64,000 bases of DNA from Desulfofundulus australicus DSM 11792 (GTDB taxonomy: Bacteria; Bacillota; Desulfotomaculia; Desulfotomaculales; Desulfovirgulaceae): assembly GCF_900129285.1 (NCBI RefSeq), contig NZ_FQUW01000008.1, forward strand, positions 79,563 to 143,562. The letters are read 5' to 3'. Below the pieces are notes generated by a model. It made no database searches, was not told the DNA's origin, and was given only the letters and a program-made list of their open reading frames with translations. The position numbers were made by a program, and so were the translations under genes. The first letter of the stretch is position 1. Every line of letters starts with the position of its first letter. Below are positions 34,671 to 44,150 of the stretch, piece after piece.

Positions 34671-35954
34671 CTAGTCCTGGCGAATACGTTCCAGATGATC
34701 CCTGGCCGCCTCACCCGCATCCGGATCCCGGTGGCCTTCTGCCGGCGTTTCGGTTGCCTTTTCAGCGGTATCCAGGTCCGGTTTTCGGGCCCGCCGGGGA
34801 GCGAAGAAACTCGCAAATTCCCGGCCAAAGAAATCGCTTAACCTGCTTTTGGCCCTGTCCCAGCTTCCGGCACTGATGAGCAGAAACGCACCTCCCCCCA
34901 GCAGGGTCAGGGCAATGATCCAGCCCAGAGCCTTCCAGCTGCCGGGCGTTCCCGCCGTACGGTCGGTAACCGGTTTGGGTGCTCCCCCGGGGGCTGGTCC
35001 GGTGAGGCCCAGGACAACCGGCACAGCATCGGCCAGAAGAGCGATGCCTCGCTCGGCCTCTCCCTTCGTGTTGGTGTGGGTGCCCGCTTCGATGAGCAGG
35101 GCGGTAGGCATCAGGTCCTGGTTATAATTGCCCTGTGCGGTAAATATTTCTTTAACCACCGGTTTATGCAGGCTGTTGGCGTAGGACATCAACCTCTTGG
35201 CAAAATCAAGGTTGGCCTGCATCCGCGGATTTTCCCGCCCCACCACCAGCCGTGTCTGGGCCACATCCTCATTGGAAATATAACGCTGGTAATAGCTGGG
35301 ATCGGAAATGCCGTCCCTGTGCACGTCAAAAATGGCAATGGGGTTATTCTGCATCAATTTTACAGCCGTTCTCCGGGAACGGTAATAGGCGTTATCGTCA
35401 TGGGGGTCATGGGGGGTCCTGTCATAATCCACCCTTACACCGCTGTTCTTTAAGCGGTTTACCAGGGCTTCCCCCACCTGGTAAATACCTCCCTTAAAGG
35501 GAATGGATTCCGAACCGTCTGTGGGCACATAGGATTCATCGCTGTGGGTGTGGTAAATACCTACCGGCCGGGTACTGCGGGCCATCATCCGGACAGCGGG
35601 AACGCCCAGGTGACTGTAATACTCATTATAGGCCAGCAGGTCCCTGTCCATTCCCAGATAACGGGCGTAAGCGGTGTTACCCTTTACCCCGGTAACCCGG
35701 TAATGCCGGCTTTCAGCAGTAAAAATTTCGTCTCCCACCGTAACCCGCCGGGAAGCCTGGCTGATCACGCGTCCCTGCTCGTCCTTTACAGTATAGACAA
35801 CGCCGGCCTGGTGGTCGTTTTCTGCCTCTTTAAAGAAGGTGGTTACCGACCATACCGGCCGGGTAAGCCGTGAAACGGATAACCCCAGGAGCAGGGATAT
35901 TCCCACCAGAAGCAGGCCGATTCCCCAGATAATCCTGCTTTTTGCCCCGGTCAC
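34671..35954 (-). CDS. spoIIP: Stage II sporulation protein P (peptidoglycan hydrolase)
   Basis: 427 residues. SpoIIP is an amidase/endopeptidase that works with SpoIID and SpoIIM in engulfment. An N-terminal membrane anchor (about 8-28) is followed by the catalytic domain with VGIYHTHSDESYVPTDG, a middle zinc-site region including FDVHRDG, and LLIEAGTHTNTKGEAERG. A second membrane segment lies near 340-362 and the tail is charged. The GTG start overlaps the upstream DUF1614 gene by four bases. Expected to be sigma-E dependent. Confidence 0.93.
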   Translation of the reverse strand: MTGAKSRIIWGIGLLLVGISLLLGLSVSRLTRPVWSVTTFFKEAENDHQAGVVYTVKDEQGRVISQASRRVTVGDEIFTAESRHYRVTGVKGNTAYARYLGMDRDLLAYNEYYSHLGVPAVRMMARSTRPVGIYHTHSDESYVPTDGSESIPFKGGIYQVGEALVNRLKNSGVRVDYDRTPHDPHDDNAYYRSRRTAVKLMQNNPIAIFDVHRDGISDPSYYQRYISNEDVAQTRLVVGRENPRMQANLDFAKRLMSYANSLHKPVVKEIFTAQGNYNQDLMPTALLIEAGTHTNTKGEAERGIALLADAVPVVLGLTGPAPGGAPKPVTDRTAGTPGSWKALGWIIALTLLGGGAFLLISAGSWDRAKSRLSDFFGREFASFFAPRRARKPDLDTAEKATETPAEGHRDPDAGEAARDHLERIRQD

Positions 35955-36715
35955 TTTAAAGTTCCCCCCTCGTCATTCTCAGGACTTTCCCTGCCGATCC
36001 TGTTCCCGCCATTCTCCACGGTAGCCATTTCCGGTTTGCGCAAAGCCCTGAGCAAGGCTTCCGGCCGTCCTTTCGATACCGGTCCTCCCTGCAGGCGCTC
36101 TCTCACCTCGCCTACCACTTCGGCCAGGAGCACGGCCAGGATCCCGGCCAGCACAATGGCATCGAAGGCGCCAGCGCCGCCAATAGCCACCCGGCCTGCC
36201 GGGGCACCGCGGCTGACCAGCCAGAAATAGTAACCCACATCCAGAACCAGCAACCCCAGCGTGGCGGAAACAAAGGCAGCCCGTCTTGAACGCCCGGCAA
36301 GGTAACCCACCAGCCCGGCAACCAGAGGATAAAGCCACAGGGCATCCAGAATTTCATACCTTCCTCCGGGTTCGGGCAGACCCCTCATTACCAGGGAGCC
36401 CACGGCATAGACCACCACAGCAGTTATCCCTGCCCCCACCAGGGCACGGATACGCTCCGCAGCAGTCCCCGCCCGGGAGAGCAGGTAAATAGACAAACCC
36501 AGCGGGATCAGGCCGCCGCCGACGTTTATGGAAACCGGGTAACGGCCGCCGGGAATGGGCAGGGAAATGAAACTGCCCACAATCATGGCCACAATTACGG
36601 CCAGGGCACCCCGGTCAGTCAGGCGCATGCGATCCAGGGCCCGGTGGGCCAGGCCCAAAAAGATCAAGAGGGAGATAACTATCAGTGCCGTGATACCCAC
36701 AGGAAAACCGGTCAT
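35951..36715 (-). CDS. DUF1614 membrane protein
   Basis: 254 residues with about seven hydrophobic segments, beginning with ITALIVISLLIFLGLAHRAL and containing GGRYPVSINVGGGLIPLGLS and a GGAGAFDAIVLAGILAVLLAE stretch that is typical of the family. The last 50 residues are charged and soluble. Function unknown. GGAGGATGG precedes the ATG, and it is translationally coupled to spoIIP, which hints at a sporulation role. Confidence 0.75.
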   Translation of the reverse strand: MTGFPVGITALIVISLLIFLGLAHRALDRMRLTDRGALAVIVAMIVGSFISLPIPGGRYPVSINVGGGLIPLGLSIYLLSRAGTAAERIRALVGAGITAVVVYAVGSLVMRGLPEPGGRYEILDALWLYPLVAGLVGYLAGRSRRAAFVSATLGLLVLDVGYYFWLVSRGAPAGRVAIGGAGAFDAIVLAGILAVLLAEVVGEVRERLQGGPVSKGRPEALLRALRKPEMATVENGGNRIGRESPENDEGGTLK

Positions 36716-36777
36716 GTACCATCCTCCTCTATACTTAAGCTTTTTTTAGCGTGCCCCGGCCAGGTATAAATATGCAC

Positions 36778-36804
36778 AAAAAAAGTGGCGCTTTGCACGC
36801 CACT
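36778..36804 (-). terminator. Terminator after ispH-rpsA
   Basis: AGTGGCG and CGCCACT (36798-36804 with 36784-36790) with a 7-base loop, followed on the minus strand by TTTTTTG. Confidence 0.85.
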
Positions 36805-36827
36805 ATGCTTTGCCACCGGAAACAAGC

Positions 36828-39047
36828 TTATTTTTCAAAAAGATCTCCCACCACTTCCCCTATAGTTACGCTGGCACCGTCACTGCTGTGCTGGTAGCCC
36901 GGCTCTTTGGCACGCCGGCTCCCCCTTTCCCGATCCCGGTTGACTTCCCGGATGGAAAGGCGGATTCGTTTTTCAGCACGATCCACATTAAGCACCTTAA
37001 CTTCAACTTCTTCTCCTTCCTGAACCACTTCATCGGGAGTGGCCACATGCCGGTCCGCCAGGTGAGATATATGCACCAGCCCTTCCACTCCCGGCTCCAG
37101 CTGGACAAAAGCTCCAAACGGTGCGAGCCTGACCACTTTGGCCTTCACGATGCTGCCCACGGGATATTTTTCCTCCACATTATCCCAGGGGTTGGGCAAC
37201 ACCTGTTTTAAGCCCAGGGAAACTTTTTCATTCTCCCGGTCCACCCGCAGAACCATTACGTCCACTTCGTCGCCTACATTTACCACTTCTGAAGGGTGGT
37301 TAACCCGGTACCAGGCCATTTCCGATATATGCAGCAGCCCATCCACGCCGCCAATGTCCACGAAGGCACCAAAATTGGTCAGCCGGCGAACCACGCCCCG
37401 CACAACCTGGCCTTCCTGCAGGCTTTCCAGCAACTCCCGGCGCCTGCGCACCGCTTCCTCTTCCAGCACAGCCTTGCGGGAGAGGATAACCTTCCGCCTG
37501 CTGCGGTTCAACTCGATTACCTTGGCTCTGATCTTTTCCCCTACATATTTGCTGAGGTCCTCTACGTAACCCCTTTCCACCAGAGAGGCCGGCAGGAAGG
37601 CCCTCAAGCCCACATCCACCAGAAGGCCGCCTTTAACCACTTCCCGCACGATGCCCTCGACGGGCTCACCGTTTTCCAGGTGCTCATTTAATTTCACCCA
37701 GGCTCTCTCCGCATCGGCCCGTTCCTTGGAGAGGATCAGCCGCCCCTCATTATCTTCAGCTTTAATAACGGCAACTTCTATTTCATCCCCGACCTTTACC
37801 ACATCCGCGGGGGAACTTACATTGTAGCAGGACAATTCTCTCAGGGGAATTATGCCTTCCGACTTGGCGCCGACATCCACCAGCACCTCATCGGCACCTA
37901 CCTGAACCACCACGCCCTTCACAATTTGCCCTGGCCGCAATGATCTGACCTCTACGGCTTCTTTCATCCCTTCCTCGCCGCTGGCTGTCTCCCCGGCACT
38001 TTCCCCGGCACCGGGTGTTTCACCGGTTGTACTGTCGGCAGCGGGTATACCCTGCACAGCTTCCCGGGCGGCGGCGCTGGCAGTGGTGTCCTGGGCGGCA
38101 GGGGAAGCTTCCCCGGCGGTTTCCCCGGTGGCTCCGCCCGGGGATACCACCTGGTCTTTCTCCCCAGCGACACTGGTGTCTTTAATGTTTTCCTCCACAG
38201 CTACCATCTCGCCCAACTCCTTCATCCGTCGTTCTACCTCCTCTATAATCCAGTCAGGTGTGGATGCCCCCGCTGTCAATCCCGCCACCTTCACCCCTTT
38301 AAACCAGGAGGGGTCCAGTTCCCGGGCGGTTTCCACCTGATAGGTTGGTACACCCGCCTGGCGGCACAGGGCGGCCAGCTTGCGGGTATTGGCGCTGGAC
38401 GCACCACCAACCACCACCATCACATCCACCTCCCGGGCCAGTTCCAGGGTAGCCCGTTGCCTGGCCCCGGTGGTATGACAGATGGTATTGTATACTTTTA
38501 ATTGTCCCACTTTTTGCAGCAGGACATCCACCACTGCCTGGAAGTTGGCCAGCGGCTGGGTGGTCTGGGCCAGCACGGCCATGCAGGCCATTGCCGGCAA
38601 TTTCTCGGCCTCCCGGGGCCCTTCCACCACTACCGCCCGCCCACCGGTCCAGTCCACAATACCCTGAACCTCGGGATGGTTCTTATCACCCACCACCACC
38701 ACCAGCGTACCGCTGGCAGCTTCAGAGTGGGCCAGCTTCTGTGCCCTGCCCACAAAGGGGCAGGTCGCATCCACTACCTTCAAATCGCGTTTCCTGGCAG
38801 CGGCCAGAATGCCTGGGCCTACGCCATGGGAGCGGATAATCAGTTTCCCTCCGGGACGGGCTTCCTCCACCCTGCTTATCTCCTGTATCCCCGCCGCCGC
38901 CAGTTTATTCATTACCTGGGGGTTATGAATCAGTGGACCGAGGCAGTAGACCGGCCCGTCCCGCTCCCTGGCCGTAGCCATAGCCAGCTTTAAAGCCCTT
39001 TTTACACCAAAACAAAAACCTGCTTCTGCCGACCGCCGCACTTGCAT
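36828..39047 (-). CDS. ispH: Bifunctional IspH reductase / ribosomal protein S1
   Basis: 739 residues. Residues 1-280 are IspH, the last enzyme of the MEP isoprenoid pathway, with the three cluster Cys in AGFCFGVKRAL, VDATCPFVGRA and YNTICHTTGARQ. A Glu/Ala/Thr-rich linker (about 283-372) leads to four S1 RNA-binding repeats (near 375, 460, 545 and 630), with GVDGLLHISEMAW and GVEGLVHISHLAD in the last two. This IspH-S1 fusion is known from clostridia. It lies in a cmk-plsC-ispH/rpsA cluster, as in many Firmicutes. Confidence 0.96.
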   Translation of the reverse strand: MQVRRSAEAGFCFGVKRALKLAMATARERDGPVYCLGPLIHNPQVMNKLAAAGIQEISRVEEARPGGKLIIRSHGVGPGILAAARKRDLKVVDATCPFVGRAQKLAHSEAASGTLVVVVGDKNHPEVQGIVDWTGGRAVVVEGPREAEKLPAMACMAVLAQTTQPLANFQAVVDVLLQKVGQLKVYNTICHTTGARQRATLELAREVDVMVVVGGASSANTRKLAALCRQAGVPTYQVETARELDPSWFKGVKVAGLTAGASTPDWIIEEVERRMKELGEMVAVEENIKDTSVAGEKDQVVSPGGATGETAGEASPAAQDTTASAAAREAVQGIPAADSTTGETPGAGESAGETASGEEGMKEAVEVRSLRPGQIVKGVVVQVGADEVLVDVGAKSEGIIPLRELSCYNVSSPADVVKVGDEIEVAVIKAEDNEGRLILSKERADAERAWVKLNEHLENGEPVEGIVREVVKGGLLVDVGLRAFLPASLVERGYVEDLSKYVGEKIRAKVIELNRSRRKVILSRKAVLEEEAVRRRRELLESLQEGQVVRGVVRRLTNFGAFVDIGGVDGLLHISEMAWYRVNHPSEVVNVGDEVDVMVLRVDRENEKVSLGLKQVLPNPWDNVEEKYPVGSIVKAKVVRLAPFGAFVQLEPGVEGLVHISHLADRHVATPDEVVQEGEEVEVKVLNVDRAEKRIRLSIREVNRDRERGSRRAKEPGYQHSSDGASVTIGEVVGDLFEK

Positions 39048-39062
39048 TTAAAAATCACCGAC

Positions 39063-39641
39063 TTACTTCCCGCTGTTCATTAACCTGGCAATCTCATGCA
39101 TCAGCTTCCGGCTGACTGCCAGGTAATCAGGCCGGCCGCCTGAGCTGTGCTCAAATACCAGCGGCTTGCCTATATTTACCCTGACCTTGCCGAAAAGGCC
39201 GCGGGTATTAATCACTGCTACCGGCAGTACCGGTACTTTTGCCCGCAAGGCCAGCATGGCAGCCCCCATATGTGGCTCGAGGAGCTCACCGCTCTTGCTC
39301 CTGGTTCCCTCCGGGAAAATACCCACCACCCGGCCCTGCTTTAGCAGCTCCAATGCCCGCCGGACAGCCTGCCTGTCGCCACCACCGCGGCGTACCGGAA
39401 AAGCACCCAGAGCCCTTATCACCGGGCCGAGAAGGGGTATCCTGAACAACTCGGCCTTGGCTATAAAATGTACCTGGCGGTCCAGCGCACATCCCACCAC
39501 CACGGGGTCCCAGTAGCTGACGTGGTTGCTGACCACCAGCACCCCCCCGGAAGGGGGTAGATGATGCGCTCCCACCACTTCCCACCGGCGGACAAGGGCA
39601 AGTACTATCCGGCAGATAGCCCGGGCTACGCGATAGAACAT
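39063..39641 (-). CDS. plsC: 1-acyl-sn-glycerol-3-phosphate acyltransferase
   Basis: 192 residues. It acylates lysophosphatidate to phosphatidate. The family block NHVSYWDPVVVG contains H-x4-D, and FPEGTRSKSGEL is motif 3. A hydrophobic N-terminal helix suggests membrane attachment. The start overlaps the cmk stop as TGATG behind GGGGGAGG. Confidence 0.93.
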   Translation of the reverse strand: MFYRVARAICRIVLALVRRWEVVGAHHLPPSGGVLVVSNHVSYWDPVVVGCALDRQVHFIAKAELFRIPLLGPVIRALGAFPVRRGGGDRQAVRRALELLKQGRVVGIFPEGTRSKSGELLEPHMGAAMLALRAKVPVLPVAVINTRGLFGKVRVNIGKPLVFEHSSGGRPDYLAVSRKLMHEIARLMNSGK

Positions 39642-40318
39642 CAGGAAAACCTCCCCCGAACCCGGGCAGTTATCATCTCCACTACCTGCTCGACGCTCAA
39701 ATTTGAACTATCAATAACCCAGGCATCGGGTGCAGGCATGAGCGGTGCTACCGGGCGGCTGCTATCCAGCCTGTCCCGTTCCGCGATTTCCCGGATAAGC
39801 AGGTCCAGGGGAACGTGGTGCCCCTGGGCCTGCAAATCCTGCTGCCGGCGCCTGGCCCGCGCTTCCGGCGAGGCAGTAAGGAAAATTTTCAACCCGGCGT
39901 CCGGAAGAACCACCGTACCCACGTCCCGGCCATCCATAATCACGTTTTTGCTTTCAGCCATTTCCCGCTGGCGGTGGACCATAACTTCCCGTACCCCGGG
40001 CAACCTGGCTACCAGGGATACGTGGCGGGATACTTCCGGCTCCCGGATGGCCCGGGTGACATCTTCCCCATCCAGGTAGATCCGCGTTGCATAACCCGGG
40101 TCGGTGGTCATTTCAATCCGGCTTTCCCTGGCCAGTGCTTCCAATGATTTTTCATCTTTAAGGTTCAACCCCCGGCGCAGGGCTTTCAGGGTTATGGCCC
40201 GGTACATGGCTCCTGTATCAATGTACAGCCAGCCCAACCTCCGGGCCAGCTCCCGGGCCACCGTACTCTTACCCGCCCCGGCCGGACCGTCGATGGCAAT
40301 AGACTGCCTGCTAACCAT
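39641..40318 (-). CDS. cmk: Cytidylate kinase
   Basis: 225 residues. It phosphorylates CMP/dCMP. The P-loop is AIDGPAGAGKSTVAREL, followed by YIDTGAMYRAITL and VIMDGRDVGTVVLPDA. The ATG at 40318 lies six bases after GGGAG; earlier in-frame Met codons give a non-conserved extension. Same strand as aroA and next to plsC. Confidence 0.95.
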   Translation of the reverse strand: MVSRQSIAIDGPAGAGKSTVARELARRLGWLYIDTGAMYRAITLKALRRGLNLKDEKSLEALARESRIEMTTDPGYATRIYLDGEDVTRAIREPEVSRHVSLVARLPGVREVMVHRQREMAESKNVIMDGRDVGTVVLPDAGLKIFLTASPEARARRRQQDLQAQGHHVPLDLLIREIAERDRLDSSRPVAPLMPAPDAWVIDSSNLSVEQVVEMITARVRGRFS

Positions 40319-40398
40319 GCCCATCTCCCTATTATAGTAACACAAATACCCTCTTTAATTTCGACACTGCACTGATATTTCCTTCAAGAGATAACAAA

Positions 40399-40430
40399 GA
40401 AAAAAATAAACCGGGAAAAACTCTCCCGGT
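40399..40430 (-). terminator. Terminator after aroA
   Basis: ACCGGGA and TCCCGGT (40424-40430 with 40410-40416) followed by TTATTTTTTTC on the minus strand. It closes the aromatic operon before cmk. Confidence 0.85.
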
Positions 40431-40431
40431 A

Positions 40432-41724
40432 TTATTCTACCCGCAGGGAGCCCAAAATACCGGTGAATCCGGGAAAAGAAACATCAATACACCCTGCGTC
40501 CTGAATTACCGTTTTGCTCCGGGCGGCCAGTCCGGCTACAGCCATAGCCATGGCTATGCGGTGATCTCCATGGCTGGCACATGAAGCTCCGGTAAGGGGG
40601 CGGCCACCCCGTACCCGCAGGCCGTCGGGCAGCGCCTCTGCCTCCACACCAAACTTCCTCAACTCCTGCACCACGGTATCGATACGGTTGCTTTCTTTCA
40701 CCTTCAGCTCCGCGGCATCCCTTACCACCAGTTCTCCTTCTGCCAGGGCGCCAGCCACAGCCAGTACGGGAATCTCATCGATGAGGCGGGGGATCATATC
40801 TCCACCAACAGTTACCCCCCTGAGCCGGGAATGACGAACCCGGATATCGCCCACCGGTTCATTGGCAAGCCGGTAACGGTTGGTAATTTCCAGGTCGGCG
40901 CCCATAGCCTTCAACACATCCACTATCCCATCCCGGGTGGGATTGAGTCCCACTCCCCGGATGGTTACATCGGAACCGGGCACTACCGCCGCGGCCACCA
41001 TAAGAAAGGCCGCGGAGGAAATATCCCCGGGAACCACAATCCGGCGCCCGGTTAGAACCTGGCCGCCCTTAATGGTGACGGCTGTTCCCTCTTTAAATAC
41101 CTCCGCACCGAAAAATTGCAGCATGCGCTCCGTGTGATCCCGGGACGGAACCGGTTCAACAACCCGCGTCTCGCCCCTGGCCAGCAGGCCGGCCAGAAGG
41201 AGAGCCGACTTCACCTGGGCGCTGGCCACGGGAAGGGAAAAACTGCAGCCTTCCAGTGCGCCCCCCTGAACGGCCAGGGGAGCCAGGCTGGCCTCCCGGC
41301 GGCCCCAGATACGGGCACCCATCCGGGACAGGGGAGCGGTAACCCGCTTCATGGGCCGGCGGCGCAGGGAAGCATCTCCGGTAATAACGGAGAAAAAGGG
41401 CAGCCCGGCCAGTATGCCCAGGAGAAGGCGCATGGTTGTGCCGGAATTACCCGCATCCAGCACGTCTCCCGGCTCCTTTAAGGCTGACGGGCCGCGCCCG
41501 TGCACGGTAAGCCGTCCTTTCTCATCGGGCCCGGTGAAGGACACTCCCATTTCAGCCAGGCATTTTATTGTGGCCAGGCAGTCGGCCCCCATAAGAAAAT
41601 TTTCAATTAAGGTTTCACCTTCGGCCAGGGCGCCCAGCATGGCCGCCCGGTGGGAAATGGACTTATCCCCGGGAACTGTGGTGCTCCCCCGCAACGCCCG
41701 GGGTGGGGTTATTTCCAGATTCAT
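40432..41724 (-). CDS. aroA: 3-phosphoshikimate 1-carboxyvinyltransferase (EPSP synthase)
   Basis: 430 residues. It joins phosphoenolpyruvate to shikimate-3-phosphate. Conserved motifs: VPGDKSISHRAAMLGALAEG, LDAGNSGTTMRLLLGILAG (with NSGTT), SLRRRPMKRVTAPLSRMG and KVKESNRIDTVVQELRKFG. The sequence LDAGNSGTT resembles class II-type enzymes. Last gene of the aroF-tyrA-aroA unit, followed by a terminator. Confidence 0.96.
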   Translation of the reverse strand: MNLEITPPRALRGSTTVPGDKSISHRAAMLGALAEGETLIENFLMGADCLATIKCLAEMGVSFTGPDEKGRLTVHGRGPSALKEPGDVLDAGNSGTTMRLLLGILAGLPFFSVITGDASLRRRPMKRVTAPLSRMGARIWGRREASLAPLAVQGGALEGCSFSLPVASAQVKSALLLAGLLARGETRVVEPVPSRDHTERMLQFFGAEVFKEGTAVTIKGGQVLTGRRIVVPGDISSAAFLMVAAAVVPGSDVTIRGVGLNPTRDGIVDVLKAMGADLEITNRYRLANEPVGDIRVRHSRLRGVTVGGDMIPRLIDEIPVLAVAGALAEGELVVRDAAELKVKESNRIDTVVQELRKFGVEAEALPDGLRVRGGRPLTGASCASHGDHRIAMAMAVAGLAARSKTVIQDAGCIDVSFPGFTGILGSLRVE

Positions 41725-41854
41725 ATTTCGCCTGCCTTTCTGTGTACCTAGCCCCTGCTATGCTTGTTTACACCCGCAGGTCAACAATGTCCGGAAAAGT
41801 GACTCCAGACTCTATAATAAAAGCAGCGGGCTGGAAGGTAGAAATGTCCTGTTG

Positions 41855-42949
41855 TTAGCGCTTAACCACCTGGTAGCCGGCCTGTCTTAAGATGCGCACC
41901 GCTTCCTCCTGCCCGGCGGCGGTAGCAAAGGCCAGGCGGATGGAACCGCCTTCTCCCTCCCGTACCCGGAGGATCTCGATATCGCTGATGTTAATACCCG
42001 CTTCCCCCAGCAGACCGGCTATCCCGGCAATCATTCCCGGCCGGTCGGGAATGCCCACCACTATTTCGAACATGGACCCCAGATAACCCCGCATACGGGC
42101 GGGTATTTTTTTACGCACCCGGCTGGCCTGCTCTAAAAGGGTAAGGATCTCTTCTTCCCGGCGGTCGCTGATGGCCCTTTCCAGGCGTTCCAGTTCCCGC
42201 CGGAAACAGGCCAGAACCTCAATCACAGCTCCCCGGTTGGAGAGAAATATGTCCCGCCACATCAACGGATTACCTGCCGCCACGCGGGTAGTGTCCCGGA
42301 ATCCCCCGGCACCCAGGGGGAGAAAATCCTCTCCCCCTGGCATCTCCACCAGGGTGTTCACCAGGGCCGCCGCCACCAGGTGGGGAACATGGCTGACAGC
42401 GGCCACCGCCCGGTCATGCTGCTCCGGCGTCATCTGAACGACCCTGGCTCCCACCCCGGCAGCCAGCAATTTCACCCGCTCAACGGCCCGGGCAGGAGTA
42501 TCCGGAAAGGGAGTGATGATATAAAAGGCATTTTCAAAAAGGTAGGGATCCGCCCCCGCCATACCCGAATATTCCGAACCGGCCATGGGGTGGCCGCCAA
42601 CAAACCAGGTTCCCGGCGGCATCATTTCCGCCGCCCGGGTACAAACCTCCACCTTGGTGCTGCCCACATCGGTGACCACCGCCCCGAAAGACAGGTAATT
42701 CCTCAGCTGCTTCAGCACGGACGTGGTTTCACCCACCGGTGTGGCAATAACCACCAGTTCCGAGCCCCGCACCGCACCTGCGGGATCGCATGTCGTTTCA
42801 TGCACCGCCCCTGACTCCATGGCCAAACGGAGGTTTTCGGGATTCTTATCCACGCCTACCACCCGCCGGGCCAGGGAACGGCGGCGCAGGGCCAGCCCGA
42901 GGGAGCCGCCTATTAAACCCACGCCAATAATGACCACCCGGTCAAACAT
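41855..42949 (-). CDS. tyrA: Prephenate dehydrogenase with ACT domain
   Basis: 364 residues, NAD-dependent, makes 4-hydroxyphenylpyruvate for tyrosine. Rossmann loop [19 protein letters not shown]; active-site region [11 protein letters not shown] and [13 protein letters not shown], with H in [14 protein letters not shown]. The C-terminal ACT domain (about 290-364, [20 protein letters not shown]) is the likely site of tyrosine feedback. The ATG at 42949 overlaps the aroF stop by eight bases. Confidence 0.95.
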   Translation of the reverse strand: MFDRVVIIGVGLIGGSLGLALRRRSLARRVVGVDKNPENLRLAMESGAVHETTCDPAGAVRGSELVVIATPVGETTSVLKQLRNYLSFGAVVTDVGSTKVEVCTRAAEMMPPGTWFVGGHPMAGSEYSGMAGADPYLFENAFYIITPFPDTPARAVERVKLLAAGVGARVVQMTPEQHDRAVAAVSHVPHLVAAALVNTLVEMPGGEDFLPLGAGGFRDTTRVAAGNPLMWRDIFLSNRGAVIEVLACFRRELERLERAISDRREEEILTLLEQASRVRKKIPARMRGYLGSMFEIVVGIPDRPGMIAGIAGLLGEAGINISDIEILRVREGEGGSIRLAFATAAGQEEAVRILRQAGYQVVKR

Positions 42950-43976
42950 CGGTGTCCTCACCGGCCAGCCGGCGGTTGACAGCCCTGGCCACACGGCGCA
43001 GCTCCTTCATCATCCGGGCAAAATTCTCCGGGGTCAGGGACTGCGGGCCGTCGCACAGGGCTTCCGCAGGGTTGGGGTGCACCTCAATTAAAAGGCCGTC
43101 GGCGCCGGCAGCAACGGCTGCCCGGGCCATGGTGGGTACGAATTGCCACTTGCCTGTACCGTGGCTGGGATCGACCACCACCGGCAGGTGGCTGAAATGT
43201 TTGACCACCGGCACGGCAGAAAGATCCAGGGTGTTGCGCGTATAGGTTTCAAAGGTCCGGATGCCCCGCTCACACAGGATAACCCTCTGGTTGCCCATGG
43301 ACATAATATATTCTGCCGCCATAAGCCATTCTTCAATGGTGCAGGAAAGTCCCCGTTTCAAAAGTACCGGTTTGTCAAGCCGGCCCACCTCCCGCAGGAG
43401 GAAAAAGTTCTGCATGTTCCGGGCACCAATTTGCAGGATGTCGGCATATTCCGCCACCAGGGGAAGGGTGCGGGCATCCATCACTTCTGTAACCACCTTC
43501 AGGCCGGTAACTTCCCGCGCCTCAGCCAGGAGCTGCAAACCCTTTTCTTCCAGTCCCTGGAATGAATAGGGGGAAGTACGGGGTTTGTAGGCGCCCCCTC
43601 TTAAAATAGTAGCCCCGGCAGCCTTCACCTGCCGGGCTGCCTCCAGCAGCTGCTCCCGGCTTTCCACCGCGCAGGGACCGGCCATTACATGAACCGTTTC
43701 TCCACCAATGGCCAGGTCTCCCACCATAATCACACTATCCTCGGGATGAAAAGCCCGGCTGGCCAGTTTATATGGTTGAAGCACCGGCATAACCTTTTCC
43801 ACACCGGGCATGGCCTCCAGAGCCGTATCTTCCAGCCGGGTGCGGTCGCCAATAATCCCGATGATGGTCCGCTCCACCCCCCGGGAGATATGCACCTGAA
43901 AACCGCTGTTTTGCAGCCGCTCCACCACCGCACGCACCTGGTCAGGGGTTGCACCCTGCTGCATGACAACAATCAC
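42942..43976 (-). CDS. aroF: 3-deoxy-7-phosphoheptulonate (DAHP) synthase with N-terminal regulatory domain
   Basis: 344 residues, first step of the shikimate pathway, AroA(beta)/type I-beta class. Residues 1-70 form the ferredoxin-like regulatory domain of the Thermotoga type ([20 protein letters not shown]). The barrel follows with [47 protein letters not shown] and [17 protein letters not shown] start follows GGAGGGG. It is preceded by its own promoter and leader. A second, shorter DAHP synthase lies directly upstream. Confidence 0.95.
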   Translation of the reverse strand: MIVVMQQGATPDQVRAVVERLQNSGFQVHISRGVERTIIGIIGDRTRLEDTALEAMPGVEKVMPVLQPYKLASRAFHPEDSVIMVGDLAIGGETVHVMAGPCAVESREQLLEAARQVKAAGATILRGGAYKPRTSPYSFQGLEEKGLQLLAEAREVTGLKVVTEVMDARTLPLVAEYADILQIGARNMQNFFLLREVGRLDKPVLLKRGLSCTIEEWLMAAEYIMSMGNQRVILCERGIRTFETYTRNTLDLSAVPVVKHFSHLPVVVDPSHGTGKWQFVPTMARAAVAAGADGLLIEVHPNPAEALCDGPQSLTPENFARMMKELRRVARAVNRRLAGEDTDV

Positions 43977-44026
43977 TTTTTACCCCTCCGTCCTATCCAT
44001 ACTGCTATTTTCCCCTGAAAACGAAC

Positions 44027-44072
44027 AAGGCACCAAGGAGGTGCCTTAATACCCGTTAAAAGACATGGACAT
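44027..44072 (-). promoter_or_regulatory. Leader peptide and hairpin before aroF
   Basis: Behind GGGGAGGG the minus strand encodes MSMSFNGY and stops at 44046-44048. The stop overlaps an 8-bp hairpin, AAGGCACC/GGTGCCTT (44040-44047 with 44027-44034), followed by TTGTTCGTTTTC. A short aromatic-ending frame running into a terminator-like hairpin suggests attenuation. The T-run is weak, and only one Phe and one Tyr codon are present. Confidence 0.4.
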
Positions 44073-44074
44073 CC

Positions 44075-44108
44075 CTCCCCTGCCGTACTACCATCCTGCG
44101 CTGAACTC
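44075..44108 (-). promoter_or_regulatory. Irregular NAG cluster, possible second TRAP site
   Basis: From the predicted start of transcription the minus strand carries six NAG triplets: GAG-CAG-CAG-TAG-CAG-GAG with spacers of 2, 2, 5, 5 and 2. The last overlaps the SD of the leader peptide. It is weaker and less regular than the site before trpE. It could allow the same tryptophan-responsive protein to act here. Confidence 0.35.
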
Positions 44109-44114
44109 AGTTTT

Positions 44115-44143
44115 ATCTTAGCACAGATTACCTGAAGCGGCAA
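44115..44143 (-). promoter_or_regulatory. Promoter of the aroF-tyrA-aroA unit
   Basis: The minus strand reads TTGCCG, 17 bases, TAAGAT, straddling the gap after the upstream DAHP synthase stop codon. Confidence 0.55.
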
Positions 44144-44150
44144 CGCTTTT

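Noticed and set aside
43977..44150. T-box leader before aroF
   Set aside because: The stretch AGGATGGTA resembles part of the T-box, but the following bases do not match and the gap of 174 bp is too short for a stem I with specifier loop.
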